Source of the DNA: Rhodoferax bucti
Lineage (GTDB): Bacteria; Pseudomonadota; Gammaproteobacteria; Burkholderiales; Burkholderiaceae_C
DNA length: 64,000 nucleotides
Reading direction: 5' to 3'
NCBI RefSeq assembly: GCF_005876985.1
Contig: NZ_VAHD01000003.1
Coordinates: 434,001-498,000, forward strand
In this document: positions 8,965-17,123 of the stretch, piece by piece
Position numbering within the stretch: position 1 is the first letter of the stretch
How the letters are laid out: each line of letters starts with the position of its first letter
The notes under the pieces: model-generated
What the model was told of the DNA's origin: nothing
The model's input: the letters and a program-made list of their open reading frames with translations, nothing else
The model's database searches: none
Translations under genes and position numbers: made by a program

Positions 8965-10291
8965 ACCCGCAGCGCCGCCCCCACCCGCCAAAGCCCAGCT
9001 GGCCGACGCATCGGCCGGGCTCCGGAACCTGCACCAGCTGATTCAGCTACGCTGGATTGCGGTGGTGGGGCAGCTGCTCACCATCGAGGCGACCCACTAC
9101 ACGTTGGGCATGCAGTTGCCGCTGCAGTCCATGCTCGCCATCGTGGGTGGCATGGCGGTGTTCAACCTCGCCTGCCTAGTGCGCTGGCGGGCCCGCAAGC
9201 CGGTGCATGAACTGGAGTTGTTTTTCGGCCTGCTGGTGGATGTGGCTGCACTTACCGCGCAGCTCTACCTGAGCGGCGGCATCAGCAACCCCTTTGTGTT
9301 TTTGTACCTGCTGCAAATTGCCGTGGGCGCCATGCTGCTGCGGGGGGGCTACATCGGCTCCATCGTGGTGGTGGCCTCGGTGTGTGTGGCGCTGCTGGCG
9401 CAGCACAGCATTCCCCTGCCGCTGGCCCCCAACCTGCACCTCGGGCTCGCCAGCCCCTATGTCATGGGGCTGCTGGTGTGCTTTTTGTTGAACGCCATCC
9501 TGGTGGTGATCTTTATCACCCGCATCAACCACAACCTGCGCCGGCGCGATGCCCGCTTGGCCGCCGTGCGCCAGCGTGCTGCCGAAGAGGAGCACATCGT
9601 CCGCATGGGCCTGCTGGCCTCCGGTGCGGCGCATGAGCTGGGCACCCCGCTGGCAACCCTGGCCGTGATTCTGGGGGACTGGAAGCACATGCCCGCCTTG
9701 ATGCGCGATGCCTCCCTCAAAGAGGACATTGCCGAGATGGAAGCCCAAGTGAAGCGCTGCAAAAGCATTGTGAGCGGCATCCTACTGTCAGCCGGCGAAA
9801 CACGCGGCGAGCACTCCAGCCAGACCACGGTGCGCGCGTTTCTGGACTCTCTGGTCCAAGAATGGCGCACCACCCGCTCGGTGGACACCTTTCTCTACGA
9901 CAACCTGGTGGACCCCGGCACCACCATGGTGGCGGACACCACCCTGGCGCAAATGGTGACCAATGTGCTGGACAACGCCCGGGACGCCTCCCCCCACTGG
10001 GTACACCTGGAAGCCAGCCTGGATGCCGACACCCTGCGCATCGTGGTCACCGACCGCGGCCCGGGCTTTGCCCCGGAGGTGCTGACCCACATCGGCGTGC
10101 CCTACCAATCGACCAAAGGGCGCCCGGGCGGCGGCCTGGGGCTTTTTCTCTCGATGAACGTTGCCCGCACGCTGGGCGGCAGTTTGACCGCCGAAAATAG
10201 GGAGTTCGGTGGCGCCCAGGTCACCATCACCCTCTCCTTGCCCGACATTGCCTTGCCCCCAACCGAAAAGAACGAGCGCCATGGACCCTGA
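8948..10291 (+). CDS. regB: RegB/PrrB-type redox sensor histidine kinase
   Basis: 447 residues with six N-terminal transmembrane helices. Helices 3-4 hold GGISNPF (residues 110-116), the GGxxNPF motif through which RegB senses ubiquinone. The H-box is GAAHELGTPLATLAV with His229 as phosphorylation site, and Cys271 in QVKRCKSI sits where the redox-active Cys of RegB is found. An HATPase domain follows (TNVLDNARDASP as N-box, VTDRGPGFAPEV as G1, GGGLGLFLS as G2). In purple bacteria RegB/RegA controls respiration, photosynthesis and carbon and nitrogen fixation. The ATG at 8948 lies inside the end of the SURF1 gene; regA follows with an 11-bp overlap. Confidence 0.93.
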   Translation: MPLQTEPAAPPPPAKAQLADASAGLRNLHQLIQLRWIAVVGQLLTIEATHYTLGMQLPLQSMLAIVGGMAVFNLACLVRWRARKPVHELELFFGLLVDVAALTAQLYLSGGISNPFVFLYLLQIAVGAMLLRGGYIGSIVVVASVCVALLAQHSIPLPLAPNLHLGLASPYVMGLLVCFLLNAILVVIFITRINHNLRRRDARLAAVRQRAAEEEHIVRMGLLASGAAHELGTPLATLAVILGDWKHMPALMRDASLKEDIAEMEAQVKRCKSIVSGILLSAGETRGEHSSQTTVRAFLDSLVQEWRTTRSVDTFLYDNLVDPGTTMVADTTLAQMVTNVLDNARDASPHWVHLEASLDADTLRIVVTDRGPGFAPEVLTHIGVPYQSTKGRPGGGLGLFLSMNVARTLGGSLTAENREFGGAQVTITLSLPDIALPPTEKNERHGP

Positions 10292-10814
10292 ACGCCTGCT
10301 GCTCATCGTGGAAGACGACGAAGCCTTCGCCCGCACCCTCACCCGCTCGTTTGAGCGGCGGGGCTACCAAGTGCTGCATGCCGATGGCCTGGCCGGCGTA
10401 GAGGCTTTGCTGCCCGCCCACACCCCCGCCTACGCCGTGGTGGACCTCAAGCTCAAGGGCGAGGCCAGCGGCCTGGCCTGTGTGCGCCTGCTCCACGCCC
10501 ACAGCGAGGCCATGCGCATCGTGGTGCTGACCGGCTTTGCCAGCATTGCCACCGCGGTAGAGGCCATCAAGCTCGGGGCCAGCCACTACCTGGCCAAGCC
10601 CTCCAACACCGACGACATTGAGGCCGCCTTTGAGCTGGAAGAAGGCAACACCGAAGTGGCGCTGACCAACCGCTCCAGCTCCATCAAAACACTGGAGTGG
10701 GAGCGCATCCACCAGGTACTGGCGGAGAGCGACTTCAACATCTCGGAAGCCGCCCGCCGACTGGGCATGCACCGCCGCACCCTGAGCCGCAAGCTCGACA
10801 AACAGCGGGTGTGA
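10281..10814 (+). CDS. regA: RegA/PrrA-type response regulator
   Basis: 177 residues, close to the 180-190 of RegA/ActR/PrrA. The receiver domain has the acidic pair (LLIVEDDEAFAR), the phosphorylatable Asp55 in YAVVDLKLKG, and the Lys in YLAKPSNTDDI. The C terminus is a Fis-type helix-turn-helix, FNISEAARRLGMHRRTLSRKL, nearly invariant in RegA proteins. It is the cognate regulator of the kinase just upstream (11-bp overlap). Being last in the cyo operon suggests that oxidase level and redox response are set together; direct control of the cyo promoter is an inference. The gene ends 10 bp before a composite terminator shared with the convergent aspartate kinase gene. Confidence 0.93.
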   Translation: MDPERLLLIVEDDEAFARTLTRSFERRGYQVLHADGLAGVEALLPAHTPAYAVVDLKLKGEASGLACVRLLHAHSEAMRIVVLTGFASIATAVEAIKLGASHYLAKPSNTDDIEAAFELEEGNTEVALTNRSSSIKTLEWERIHQVLAESDFNISEAARRLGMHRRTLSRKLDKQRV

Positions 10815-10824
10815 GCCACTTTCA

Positions 10825-10884
10825 GGCATAAAAAAGCCACGCAGCGCCCGTGGACTCTGCGCGGCCAGCTACTGATTTAGTAGC
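10825..10884. terminator. Composite repeat terminator, copy 2
   Basis: 60-bp unit between the convergent regA and aspartate kinase genes. Leftward it reads palindrome (26-bp repeat, 10859-10884), GC hairpin (CTGCGCGGC-type arms) and T6. Rightward, GCTACT-GATTT-AGTAGC followed by GTTTTA could terminate regA, so the unit may be bidirectional. It starts 15 bp beyond the aspartate kinase stop. Confidence 0.8.
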
Positions 10885-10898
10885 GTTTTAGTGCGCGA

Positions 10899-12320
10899 TC
10901 AGACGCGTGGCACCGGCGTGCCGGAATTCACACACAAAGCCATGTTGAGCGCCTTGACCGCAGTTTTGTAGTCTTCGCGCTCAATCACGAACTGCATGTT
11001 TACCTGGCGCAAGGTTTGCGACACGCAGTTCACGTTGACCTGCGCATCCGCCAACGCCTGGGCGGCCTTGGCCAGCACGCCGGGAATGCCGATGTTGGAG
11101 CCGATGGTGCACACAATGGCGCTGGGCTTCACAGTGACCACCTGGTACAGCCCTTCGAGCTCAGCCACCAATTCGGCGGTGACCTGGTTGTCCCACACCA
11201 AGTGGGCAATGGAGTTGGCGTTGGTGGCTTTGAGGATATAGCTGATGTCGTGCTTGCAGAACACTTCCATCAAGCTGGCATCAAAGCCCACGGTACCGAC
11301 CATGCTGGGGTCGTGGATCTCGATCAGCGTGACCTTGTCGGTACCGGTCACGATTTCCACGCGGGCGCGCTCGCCCACGAAGTCTTTGGTGATCAGGGTG
11401 CCGGGGTGGTCGGGCTCAAACGTGTTCTTCAGGCGGATAGGAATGCCCGCCAACTCCATCGGCTTGGCGGCCTTGGGGTGGATGGCTTCCATGCCCACAT
11501 CGGCCAACTGGTCGGCCACGTCATAGTTGGTGGCGCCCACCACGATGGCGTTTTCCAGGCCCACCAGATTGGGGTCGGCAGACGACAGGTGGAATTCCTT
11601 GTGGATCACTGCCTCGGCGGGGCGCACTTCCACAGCGATCTTGCTGAAGGTGACCTCGGAGTAGCCGCGGTCAAACTCACGCATGATGCCTTCGGTGCCC
11701 TTGGTGTAGCCCGTGGCCACGATCACGCTGTTGGCGAGGTCCAGGTCCTTGAAGCTGTTGGCAATGCGCTCGTCAATCGTCCAAGCTTCGTTGTCGTCAA
11801 AACCGGCCAAGTCCATGAGCACGGCATTAACGCCGTTGGCCTTAAGGATTTCCACCGAGTTGAACGCGCTGTGGGATTCACCGATGGACGCCAGCACTTC
11901 GCGGGCCGCCAGGAGCACATCCTTGCGGCTCAAATAGCCGCTGGCCAACACGTGGTGCATGGCGCCCAGGTATTCGCGGGCTTGGGCAATGCGCTGGTCG
12001 ATGAAGGCGTCTGCCACCGCCAGTGGCAGGCCGATGTCGGCATAGCTGGCGTTGAGTTTTTTCAGGCTGGCGGCCAGGCCGGTCAGCGCATCCTGGTAAC
12101 CCTTGCCCTCCGCAAACAAGGCGTAAATGCCGCGCTCGCCGGTCTTCTTGTGCTCCAGCAACTGGTTGGTCACGCCGGAATAGGCAGACACCACGTAGAT
12201 GCGGCCGTAGATGCGTTTGGGGTCGTGCAGCACGATGTGGCGCAGCACATCGCCAAAAGCGGTCATGGAAGTGCCGCCGATTTTCTCGACAGAAATCTTG
12301 GAGGAAGTTACGTCAGACAT
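10899..12320 (-). CDS. Aspartate kinase, ectoine-type (Ask_Ect-like)
   Basis: 473 residues from the ATG at 12320; the frame is open to 12383 but the family begins here. Instead of the usual KFGGTS start it has VEKIGGTSM, followed by RIYVVSAYSGVTNQLLEHKKTGE, features of the divergent aspartate kinases best known from ectoine gene clusters. A kinase domain is followed by two ACT domains (VTLIEIHDPSMVGTVGFDAS and SAIVCTIGSNIGIPGVLAKAA). It phosphorylates L-aspartate, the first step toward lysine, threonine, methionine and, in some bacteria, ectoine. No ectABC genes occur here, so it is either the general aspartokinase or a second one. The group assignment is by sequence memory and needs an alignment. 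Confidence 0.8.
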   Translation of the reverse strand: MSDVTSSKISVEKIGGTSMTAFGDVLRHIVLHDPKRIYGRIYVVSAYSGVTNQLLEHKKTGERGIYALFAEGKGYQDALTGLAASLKKLNASYADIGLPLAVADAFIDQRIAQAREYLGAMHHVLASGYLSRKDVLLAAREVLASIGESHSAFNSVEILKANGVNAVLMDLAGFDDNEAWTIDERIANSFKDLDLANSVIVATGYTKGTEGIMREFDRGYSEVTFSKIAVEVRPAEAVIHKEFHLSSADPNLVGLENAIVVGATNYDVADQLADVGMEAIHPKAAKPMELAGIPIRLKNTFEPDHPGTLITKDFVGERARVEIVTGTDKVTLIEIHDPSMVGTVGFDASLMEVFCKHDISYILKATNANSIAHLVWDNQVTAELVAELEGLYQVVTVKPSAIVCTIGSNIGIPGVLAKAAQALADAQVNVNCVSQTLRQVNMQFVIEREDYKTAVKALNMALCVNSGTPVPRV

Positions 12321-12423
12321 GGAGAAGCTCAAAGGAGCAAAAAGGTTGGTGGGCTGTGCGGGAAACCCTCTATTTTCCACCACTTTGCACCTGCCCTCCC
12401 GCCGGCGCGGGAAGCAGCCGTTT

Positions 12424-13344
12424 TTAGCGCTCCTGGGTCACCCGGTAAATGCCCAAACTGACCAGAACCAAGGCCACTAGGTACTTCCACTCCCACAGCG
12501 ATTCCCCCAGGAACAACGCCGACAAGCCCGCCCCGAACACCGGCACCAGAAAACTATAGAGAGCCACGGTGCTGACCCGGTTGTACTTGAGCAGCACGCC
12601 CCATAAGGCGAACGCCACGGCGGAGAGCAGCGCCATGTACGCCAGCAACAACGCAGGTGCCCACGAAAAGCCGCTGATGCGCCCTCCTACACCCCACCCG
12701 ATGGCAACCAGCACCACGCCCCCCAGCGCAAGTTGATAGCCGGTCATCACCACCGAATCCATGCGCTGCGACAGACGCTTGCCGTAAAGCGATGCCGAAG
12801 ACAGCACCAACGCCGCCAACACCACAAAGCCCTCACCCAGCACGCTAAAGCTGCCTTCTACCCCACTGCCATCGCCCAGCAAGCCACCGGCATTCACCGC
12901 CAGCACCCCCGCCAAGCCCAGCACACAGCCCGATATCTTGCGCCAGGTCAGCGCATCGTTGTGATAAAGAAAATGGGCCAGCAGCACGCTGAAAAACACA
13001 CCAGAGGTGTTGAGAATGGACGCCTTCACCCCCGTGGTGTGCGCCAGACCGATGTAGAAAAAAATGTATTGCAAGGTAGTCTGCAACACCCCCAGCAGCG
13101 CCAGCTCACCCGCTTGGGTACGCTCCAGCCGCAACGCCTTGCCACTGAGTTTTGCAAACACGAGCAACAAAGCCCCTGCCCCTACAAAACGGTAGCCGGC
13201 AAACAAAATCTGGGCAGCCAGATCACCCCGGCTGATGGACAGCAAAGCGTAGCCCTGCTTGATGGCGGGATAGGCACTCCCCCACAGCAAGCAGCACAAG
13301 CCAGCCAGCAGGAACACATGACGCGGACGGGTGAAAAAGGACAC
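12424..13344 (-). CDS. EamA/DMT-family transporter
   Basis: 306 residues from a GTG at 13344, chosen because the first EamA helix (VFLLAGLCCLLWGSAYPAIK) starts just after it. The frame is open to 13512 but the extra leader is Cys- and Arg-rich and unlike the family. Ten hydrophobic helices in two EamA repeats are visible; the second repeat carries LGEGFVVLAALVLSSASLYGKRLSQ and ends with FLGESLWEWKYLVALVLVSLGIYRV. Such proteins export amino acids or other small metabolites across the inner membrane; substrate unknown. The gene ends 104 bp before the aspartate kinase start on the same strand, with no strong terminator between, so cotranscription is possible. Confidence 0.85.
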   Translation of the reverse strand: MSFFTRPRHVFLLAGLCCLLWGSAYPAIKQGYALLSISRGDLAAQILFAGYRFVGAGALLLVFAKLSGKALRLERTQAGELALLGVLQTTLQYIFFYIGLAHTTGVKASILNTSGVFFSVLLAHFLYHNDALTWRKISGCVLGLAGVLAVNAGGLLGDGSGVEGSFSVLGEGFVVLAALVLSSASLYGKRLSQRMDSVVMTGYQLALGGVVLVAIGWGVGGRISGFSWAPALLLAYMALLSAVAFALWGVLLKYNRVSTVALYSFLVPVFGAGLSALFLGESLWEWKYLVALVLVSLGIYRVTQER

Positions 13345-13508
13345 GGCAGAGACGACGTTAGCGCCCGGAAGAGCACACAAATAAAAGGAGCCTGGCGGCA
13401 GAGCACAAGGCGCTCCGGCAATCCAGCAAGAGGCCTCGCAGTGTAAGACGCGGGCCACACGGTACGCTGCGGTGAAACGCAAGACGTTCCCGGGCAAATG
13501 GGTATCTA

Positions 13509-13568
13509 CCAAAGAAAAAGCCGCGCAGCCCTTACGGAGTCTGCGCGGCCAGCTACTGAATCAGTAGC
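13509..13568 (-). terminator. Composite repeat terminator, copy 3 (aceE-aceF-lpdA)
   Basis: The third 60-bp unit, 11 bp downstream of the lpdA stop. In the minus direction: 26-bp palindromic repeat (13543-13568), perfect 9-bp hairpin with arms GCCGCGCAG and CTGCGCGGC, then TTTTT. This is the clearest intrinsic terminator of the set and should end the pyruvate dehydrogenase operon. Confidence 0.85.
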
Positions 13569-13579
13569 GCTTTATGGAC

Positions 13580-15415
13580 TTACTTTTTGCTCGGAGGCAC
13601 GTCGGTGCAACTGCCGTGCGCCACTTCTGCCGCCATGCCGATGCTTTCGCCCAGCGTGGGGTGGGGGTGGATGGTCTTGCCGATGTCCACGGCGTCCGCG
13701 CCCATCTCGATCGCCAAAGCGATCTCGCCGATCATGTCGCCCGCGTGGGTGCCGACCATGCCGCCGCCCAGGATCTTGCCGTGGCCGTGCGCTTCCGGGG
13801 AGTCATCAAACAGCAGTTTGGTAACGCCTTCGTCGCGGCCGTTGGCAATCGCGCGGCCGGATGCGGTCCAGGGGAACAGACCCTTCTTGACCTTGATGCC
13901 TTGGGCCTTGGCCTGGTCTTCGGTGAGGCCGACCCATGCAACTTCGGGGTCGGTGTAGGCCACGGATGGAATGACACGGGCGTTGAACGCCGCTGCGGCC
14001 AATTCCTTGTTGCCTTGGAGTTCACCGGCAATCACTTCAGCCGCCACGTGCGCTTCATGCACTGCCTTGTGCGCCAGCATGGGCTGGCCCACGATGTCGC
14101 CGATGGCGAAGATGTGCGGCACGTTGGTGCGCATCTGGATGTCCACATTGATGAAGCCACGGTCGGTCACGGCCACACCCGCCTTCTCGGCGCTGATCTT
14201 CTTGCCATTGGGCGTACGGCCCACGGCTTGCAGCACCAGGTCGTACACCTGCGGCGCGGGGGCGGTGCCGCCCTCTTCCGCTGGCGCAAACGTCACCTCA
14301 ATGCCCTCAGGCAAGGCGCGTGCGGACACGGTCTTGGTCTTGAGCATGATGTTGTCGAAACGCTTGGCGTTCATCTTTTGCCAGATCTTGACCAGATCGC
14401 GGTCGGCGCCCTGCATCAGGCCATCCATCATTTCCACCACATCCAGGCGGGCGCCCAGCGTGCTGTAGACGGTACCCATTTCCAAGCCGATGATGCCGCC
14501 GCCCAAAATCAACATGCGCTTGGGGACTTCTTTCAGTTTCAGCGCGCCGGTTGAGTCCACCACGCGCGGGTCGTTGGGCATGAAGGGCAAACGCACGGCT
14601 TGCGAACCAGCCGCAATGATGGCGCGCTTGAAGGCGATGACCTTCTTGGTACCGGTCTTCTCTTGGGCTGTGCCGCTGGTTTCTTCCACTTCGAGGTGGT
14701 TGGCACCGACGAAGTTGCCGTAGCCGCGCACGGTGGTGACCTTGCGCATCTTGGCCATGGCAGCCAGGCCGCCGGTCAGCTTGCCGATGACCTTTTCCTT
14801 GTGGCCGCGCAGCTTGTCGATGTTGACCACCGGCTTGCCGAACTCCACACCCAGGTCCGCCATGTGGCTGACTTCGTCCATGACGGCTGCCACGTGCAGC
14901 AAGGCCTTGGAGGGGATGCAACCCACGTTCAGGCACACGCCGCCCAGGGTGGCGTAACGCTCAACCACGATGACCTTGAGGCCCAAGTCCGCCGCACGGA
15001 AAGCCGCAGAGTAACCGCCGGGGCCGCCACCGATGACGACCACGTCGCACTCCAGATCCGCACTGCCGCCAAAGCTGCTGGCCACGGGGGCCGGAGCAGC
15101 GGGAGCCGCTACAGAAACAGGAGCTGCTGGCGCAGACGCGGCGGTCGCTGCAGCCGGTTTTGCTTCAGAAACTGCACCAGCAGCTTCCAGCAATACCACC
15201 ACAGAGCCTTGCTTGACCTTGTCGCCCAGCTTGACCTTGAGTTCAGTGACCACACCGCCGTGGCTGGCCGGGATCTCCATGGAGGCCTTGTCAGACTCCA
15301 CGGTGATCAGGCTTTGCTCGGGCTTGATGGTGTCGCCGACTTTGACCAGCAACTCGATGACCGCGACTTCGTCGAAGTCACCGATGTCCGGAACCTTGAT
15401 TTCTACGATTGCCAT
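13580..15415 (-). CDS. lpdA: Dihydrolipoyl dehydrogenase (E3) with lipoyl domain
   Basis: 611 residues: an N-terminal lipoyl domain (residues 1-80, lipoylated Lys43 in SDKASMEIP), an Ala/Pro linker, then a complete flavoprotein disulfide reductase. The E3 part shows the FAD site [20 protein letters not shown], redox disulfide [16 protein letters not shown]-binding [12 protein letters not shown], a second FAD contact [17 protein letters not shown] and the catalytic [11 protein letters not shown] at the C terminus. It reoxidises dihydrolipoamide for the pyruvate dehydrogenase complex. A lipoyl domain on E3 is known from Neisseria, Cupriavidus and relatives. The gene follows aceF by 15 bp. Its linker contains one copy of the 26-bp palindromic repeat (15108-15133). 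Confidence 0.97.
   Translation of the reverse strand: MAIVEIKVPDIGDFDEVAVIELLVKVGDTIKPEQSLITVESDKASMEIPASHGGVVTELKVKLGDKVKQGSVVVLLEAAGAVSEAKPAAATAASAPAAPVSVAAPAAPAPVASSFGGSADLECDVVVIGGGPGGYSAAFRAADLGLKVIVVERYATLGGVCLNVGCIPSKALLHVAAVMDEVSHMADLGVEFGKPVVNIDKLRGHKEKVIGKLTGGLAAMAKMRKVTTVRGYGNFVGANHLEVEETSGTAQEKTGTKKVIAFKRAIIAAGSQAVRLPFMPNDPRVVDSTGALKLKEVPKRMLILGGGIIGLEMGTVYSTLGARLDVVEMMDGLMQGADRDLVKIWQKMNAKRFDNIMLKTKTVSARALPEGIEVTFAPAEEGGTAPAPQVYDLVLQAVGRTPNGKKISAEKAGVAVTDRGFINVDIQMRTNVPHIFAIGDIVGQPMLAHKAVHEAHVAAEVIAGELQGNKELAAAAFNARVIPSVAYTDPEVAWVGLTEDQAKAQGIKVKKGLFPWTASGRAIANGRDEGVTKLLFDDSPEAHGHGKILGGGMVGTHAGDMIGEIALAIEMGADAVDIGKTIHPHPTLGESIGMAAEVAHGSCTDVPPSKK
15108..15133 (+). repeat. 26-bp palindromic repeat inside lpdA linker
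   Basis: Matches GCTAY-N9-AGCTRS-NN-GCGC, on the strand opposite to the gene, within the Ala/Pro-rich linker after the lipoyl domain. It is identical over at least 26 bp to the copy in the aceF linker, which may reflect shared ancestry of the two lipoyl-linker modules. Confidence 0.6.
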
Positions 15416-15430
15416 ATTCAGGTTCCTGTC

Positions 15431-17104
15431 TTAGAGCAGCACGCGGCGGAAGTCACCCAGGATCTGGCCCAGGTACACGTTGAAGCGGGCAGCCGCAGCG
15501 CCGTCGATCACGCGGTGGTCCCAAGTCAGCGACAAGGGCAGCATCAGGCGTGGCTGGAAGGCCTTGCCATCCCACACGGGTTCCATCTGGCTCTTGCACA
15601 CGCCCAAAATGGCGACTTCAGGCGCGTTGATGATGGGCGTGAAGTAACGGCCACCGATACCACCCAATGAAGAGATGGTGAAGGTCGCGCCACTCATATC
15701 GGCAGGGCCGAGCTTGCCATCGCGGGCCTTCTTGGCCAGCTCACCCATTTCCTGGCTGATCTGGAAGATGCCTTTCTTGTCGGCGTCCTTGATCACGGGC
15801 ACCACCAAGCCATTAGGCGTATCGGCCGCAAAACCGATGTGGTAGTACTGCTTGTAGATCAGCGCATCGCCGTCCAGCGAGCTGTTGAATTCGGGGAACT
15901 TCTTGAGCGCGGCCACGCAGGCCTTGATCAGGAAAGCCAGCATGGTGACCTTGATGCCGGACTTCTCGTTCTCTTTGTTGGTCGAGACGCGGAAAGCTTC
16001 GAGGTCGGTGATGTCGGCGTCATCGTGGTTAGTGACGGCCGGGATCATGACCGCGTTGCGCAGCAGGTTGGCACCGCTGATCTTCTTGATGCGGGACATT
16101 TCCTTGCGCTCGATCGGGCCGAACTTGGCAAAGTCCACCTTGGGCCATGGGATCAGGCCCAGGCCGGCACCGTCGTTGCTGCCGGATGCCTTGGCTTGGG
16201 CAGCGATGGCCAAGGTTTGCACCGCACCGCTCATCACGGAGCGGGTGAAGCCCTGCACGTCGGCCTCGGTGATGCGGCCCTTGGGGCCGGAGCCCTTGAC
16301 TTCGTTCAAAGGCACGCCGAGCTCACGGGCGAACTTGCGCACCGAGGGCGATGCGTGGGGCAGACCCAAGGTGGTGCCACCGGGCGCGTGCGCGGGCACC
16401 GCCAGGGCAGCGGGAGCTGCGGCGGCAGCCGCCACAGCCGCCACAGCCGCCGGAGCGGCAACCGCGGCTGCGGGCGCAACGGCAGTGGCAGCAGCCACCG
16501 GAACCGGAGCCGCAGAGGCCACGCCTTCCAGAATCACCACCAAGTCACCGATGTTCACGGTGTCACCCAGCTTGACCTTGATTTCTTTGACCACACCGGC
16601 GGTGCTGGAAGGAATCTCCATGGAGGCCTTGTCAGACTCCACGGTGATCAGGCTTTGCTCCACCTTCACGGTATCGCCGACCTTGACCAGCAGTTCGATG
16701 ACAGCCACGTCCTTGAAGTCGCCGATGTCGGGCACGCGCACTTCCACCGGGCCGGAGGCCGCAGGGGCTGCCACCGGAGCGGACGCTACAGAAACAGGAG
16801 CTGCTGGCGCAGCAGCGGTGGGCGCTGGAGCCGCTTTTGACTCTGCAGCGGGCGCTGCAGCAGCACCAGCGGCTTCCACCATCACGACCACGGAGCCTTC
16901 TTTGACCTTGTCGCCCAGGGCGACCTTGATTTCCTTGACCACACCGGCGGTGCTGGAAGGAATTTCCATAGAGGCCTTATCGCTCTCCACGGTGATCAGG
17001 CTCTGCTCCACCTTCACGGTGTCGCCCACTTTGACCAGCAGCTCGATGACCGCGACTTCGTCGAAGTCACCGATATCCGGGACTTTTACTTCTACCAATG
17101 CCAT
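15431..17104 (-). CDS. aceF: Pyruvate dehydrogenase E2, dihydrolipoamide acetyltransferase
   Basis: 557 residues. Two lipoyl domains (residues ~1-80 with Lys43 in SDKASMEIP, and ~120-195 with the same motif) are separated by Ala/Pro-rich linkers. A peripheral subunit-binding domain follows (HASPSVRKFARELGVPLNEV...GPKGRITEADV), then the acyltransferase core ending in LTWDHRVIDGAAAARF, whose His is catalytic. It transfers the acetyl group from lipoamide to CoA and forms the structural core of the complex. It lies between aceE (19-bp gap) and lpdA (15-bp gap) in one operon. The two lipoyl domains and that of LpdA are nearly identical around the lipoylation site, consistent with recent duplication or gene conversion. 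Confidence 0.97.
   Translation of the reverse strand: MALVEVKVPDIGDFDEVAVIELLVKVGDTVKVEQSLITVESDKASMEIPSSTAGVVKEIKVALGDKVKEGSVVVMVEAAGAAAAPAAESKAAPAPTAAAPAAPVSVASAPVAAPAASGPVEVRVPDIGDFKDVAVIELLVKVGDTVKVEQSLITVESDKASMEIPSSTAGVVKEIKVKLGDTVNIGDLVVILEGVASAAPVPVAAATAVAPAAAVAAPAAVAAVAAAAAAPAALAVPAHAPGGTTLGLPHASPSVRKFARELGVPLNEVKGSGPKGRITEADVQGFTRSVMSGAVQTLAIAAQAKASGSNDGAGLGLIPWPKVDFAKFGPIERKEMSRIKKISGANLLRNAVMIPAVTNHDDADITDLEAFRVSTNKENEKSGIKVTMLAFLIKACVAALKKFPEFNSSLDGDALIYKQYYHIGFAADTPNGLVVPVIKDADKKGIFQISQEMGELAKKARDGKLGPADMSGATFTISSLGGIGGRYFTPIINAPEVAILGVCKSQMEPVWDGKAFQPRLMLPLSLTWDHRVIDGAAAARFNVYLGQILGDFRRVLL
16785..16810 (+). repeat. 26-bp palindromic repeat inside aceF linker
   Basis: Same GCTAY-N9-AGCTRS-NN-GCGC element, antisense to aceF, in the linker after the first lipoyl domain (encoding [12 protein letters not shown] sequence). 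Identical to the lpdA copy. Confidence 0.6.
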
Positions 17105-17123
17105 GTTGTTGTCTCCGGAGTTC

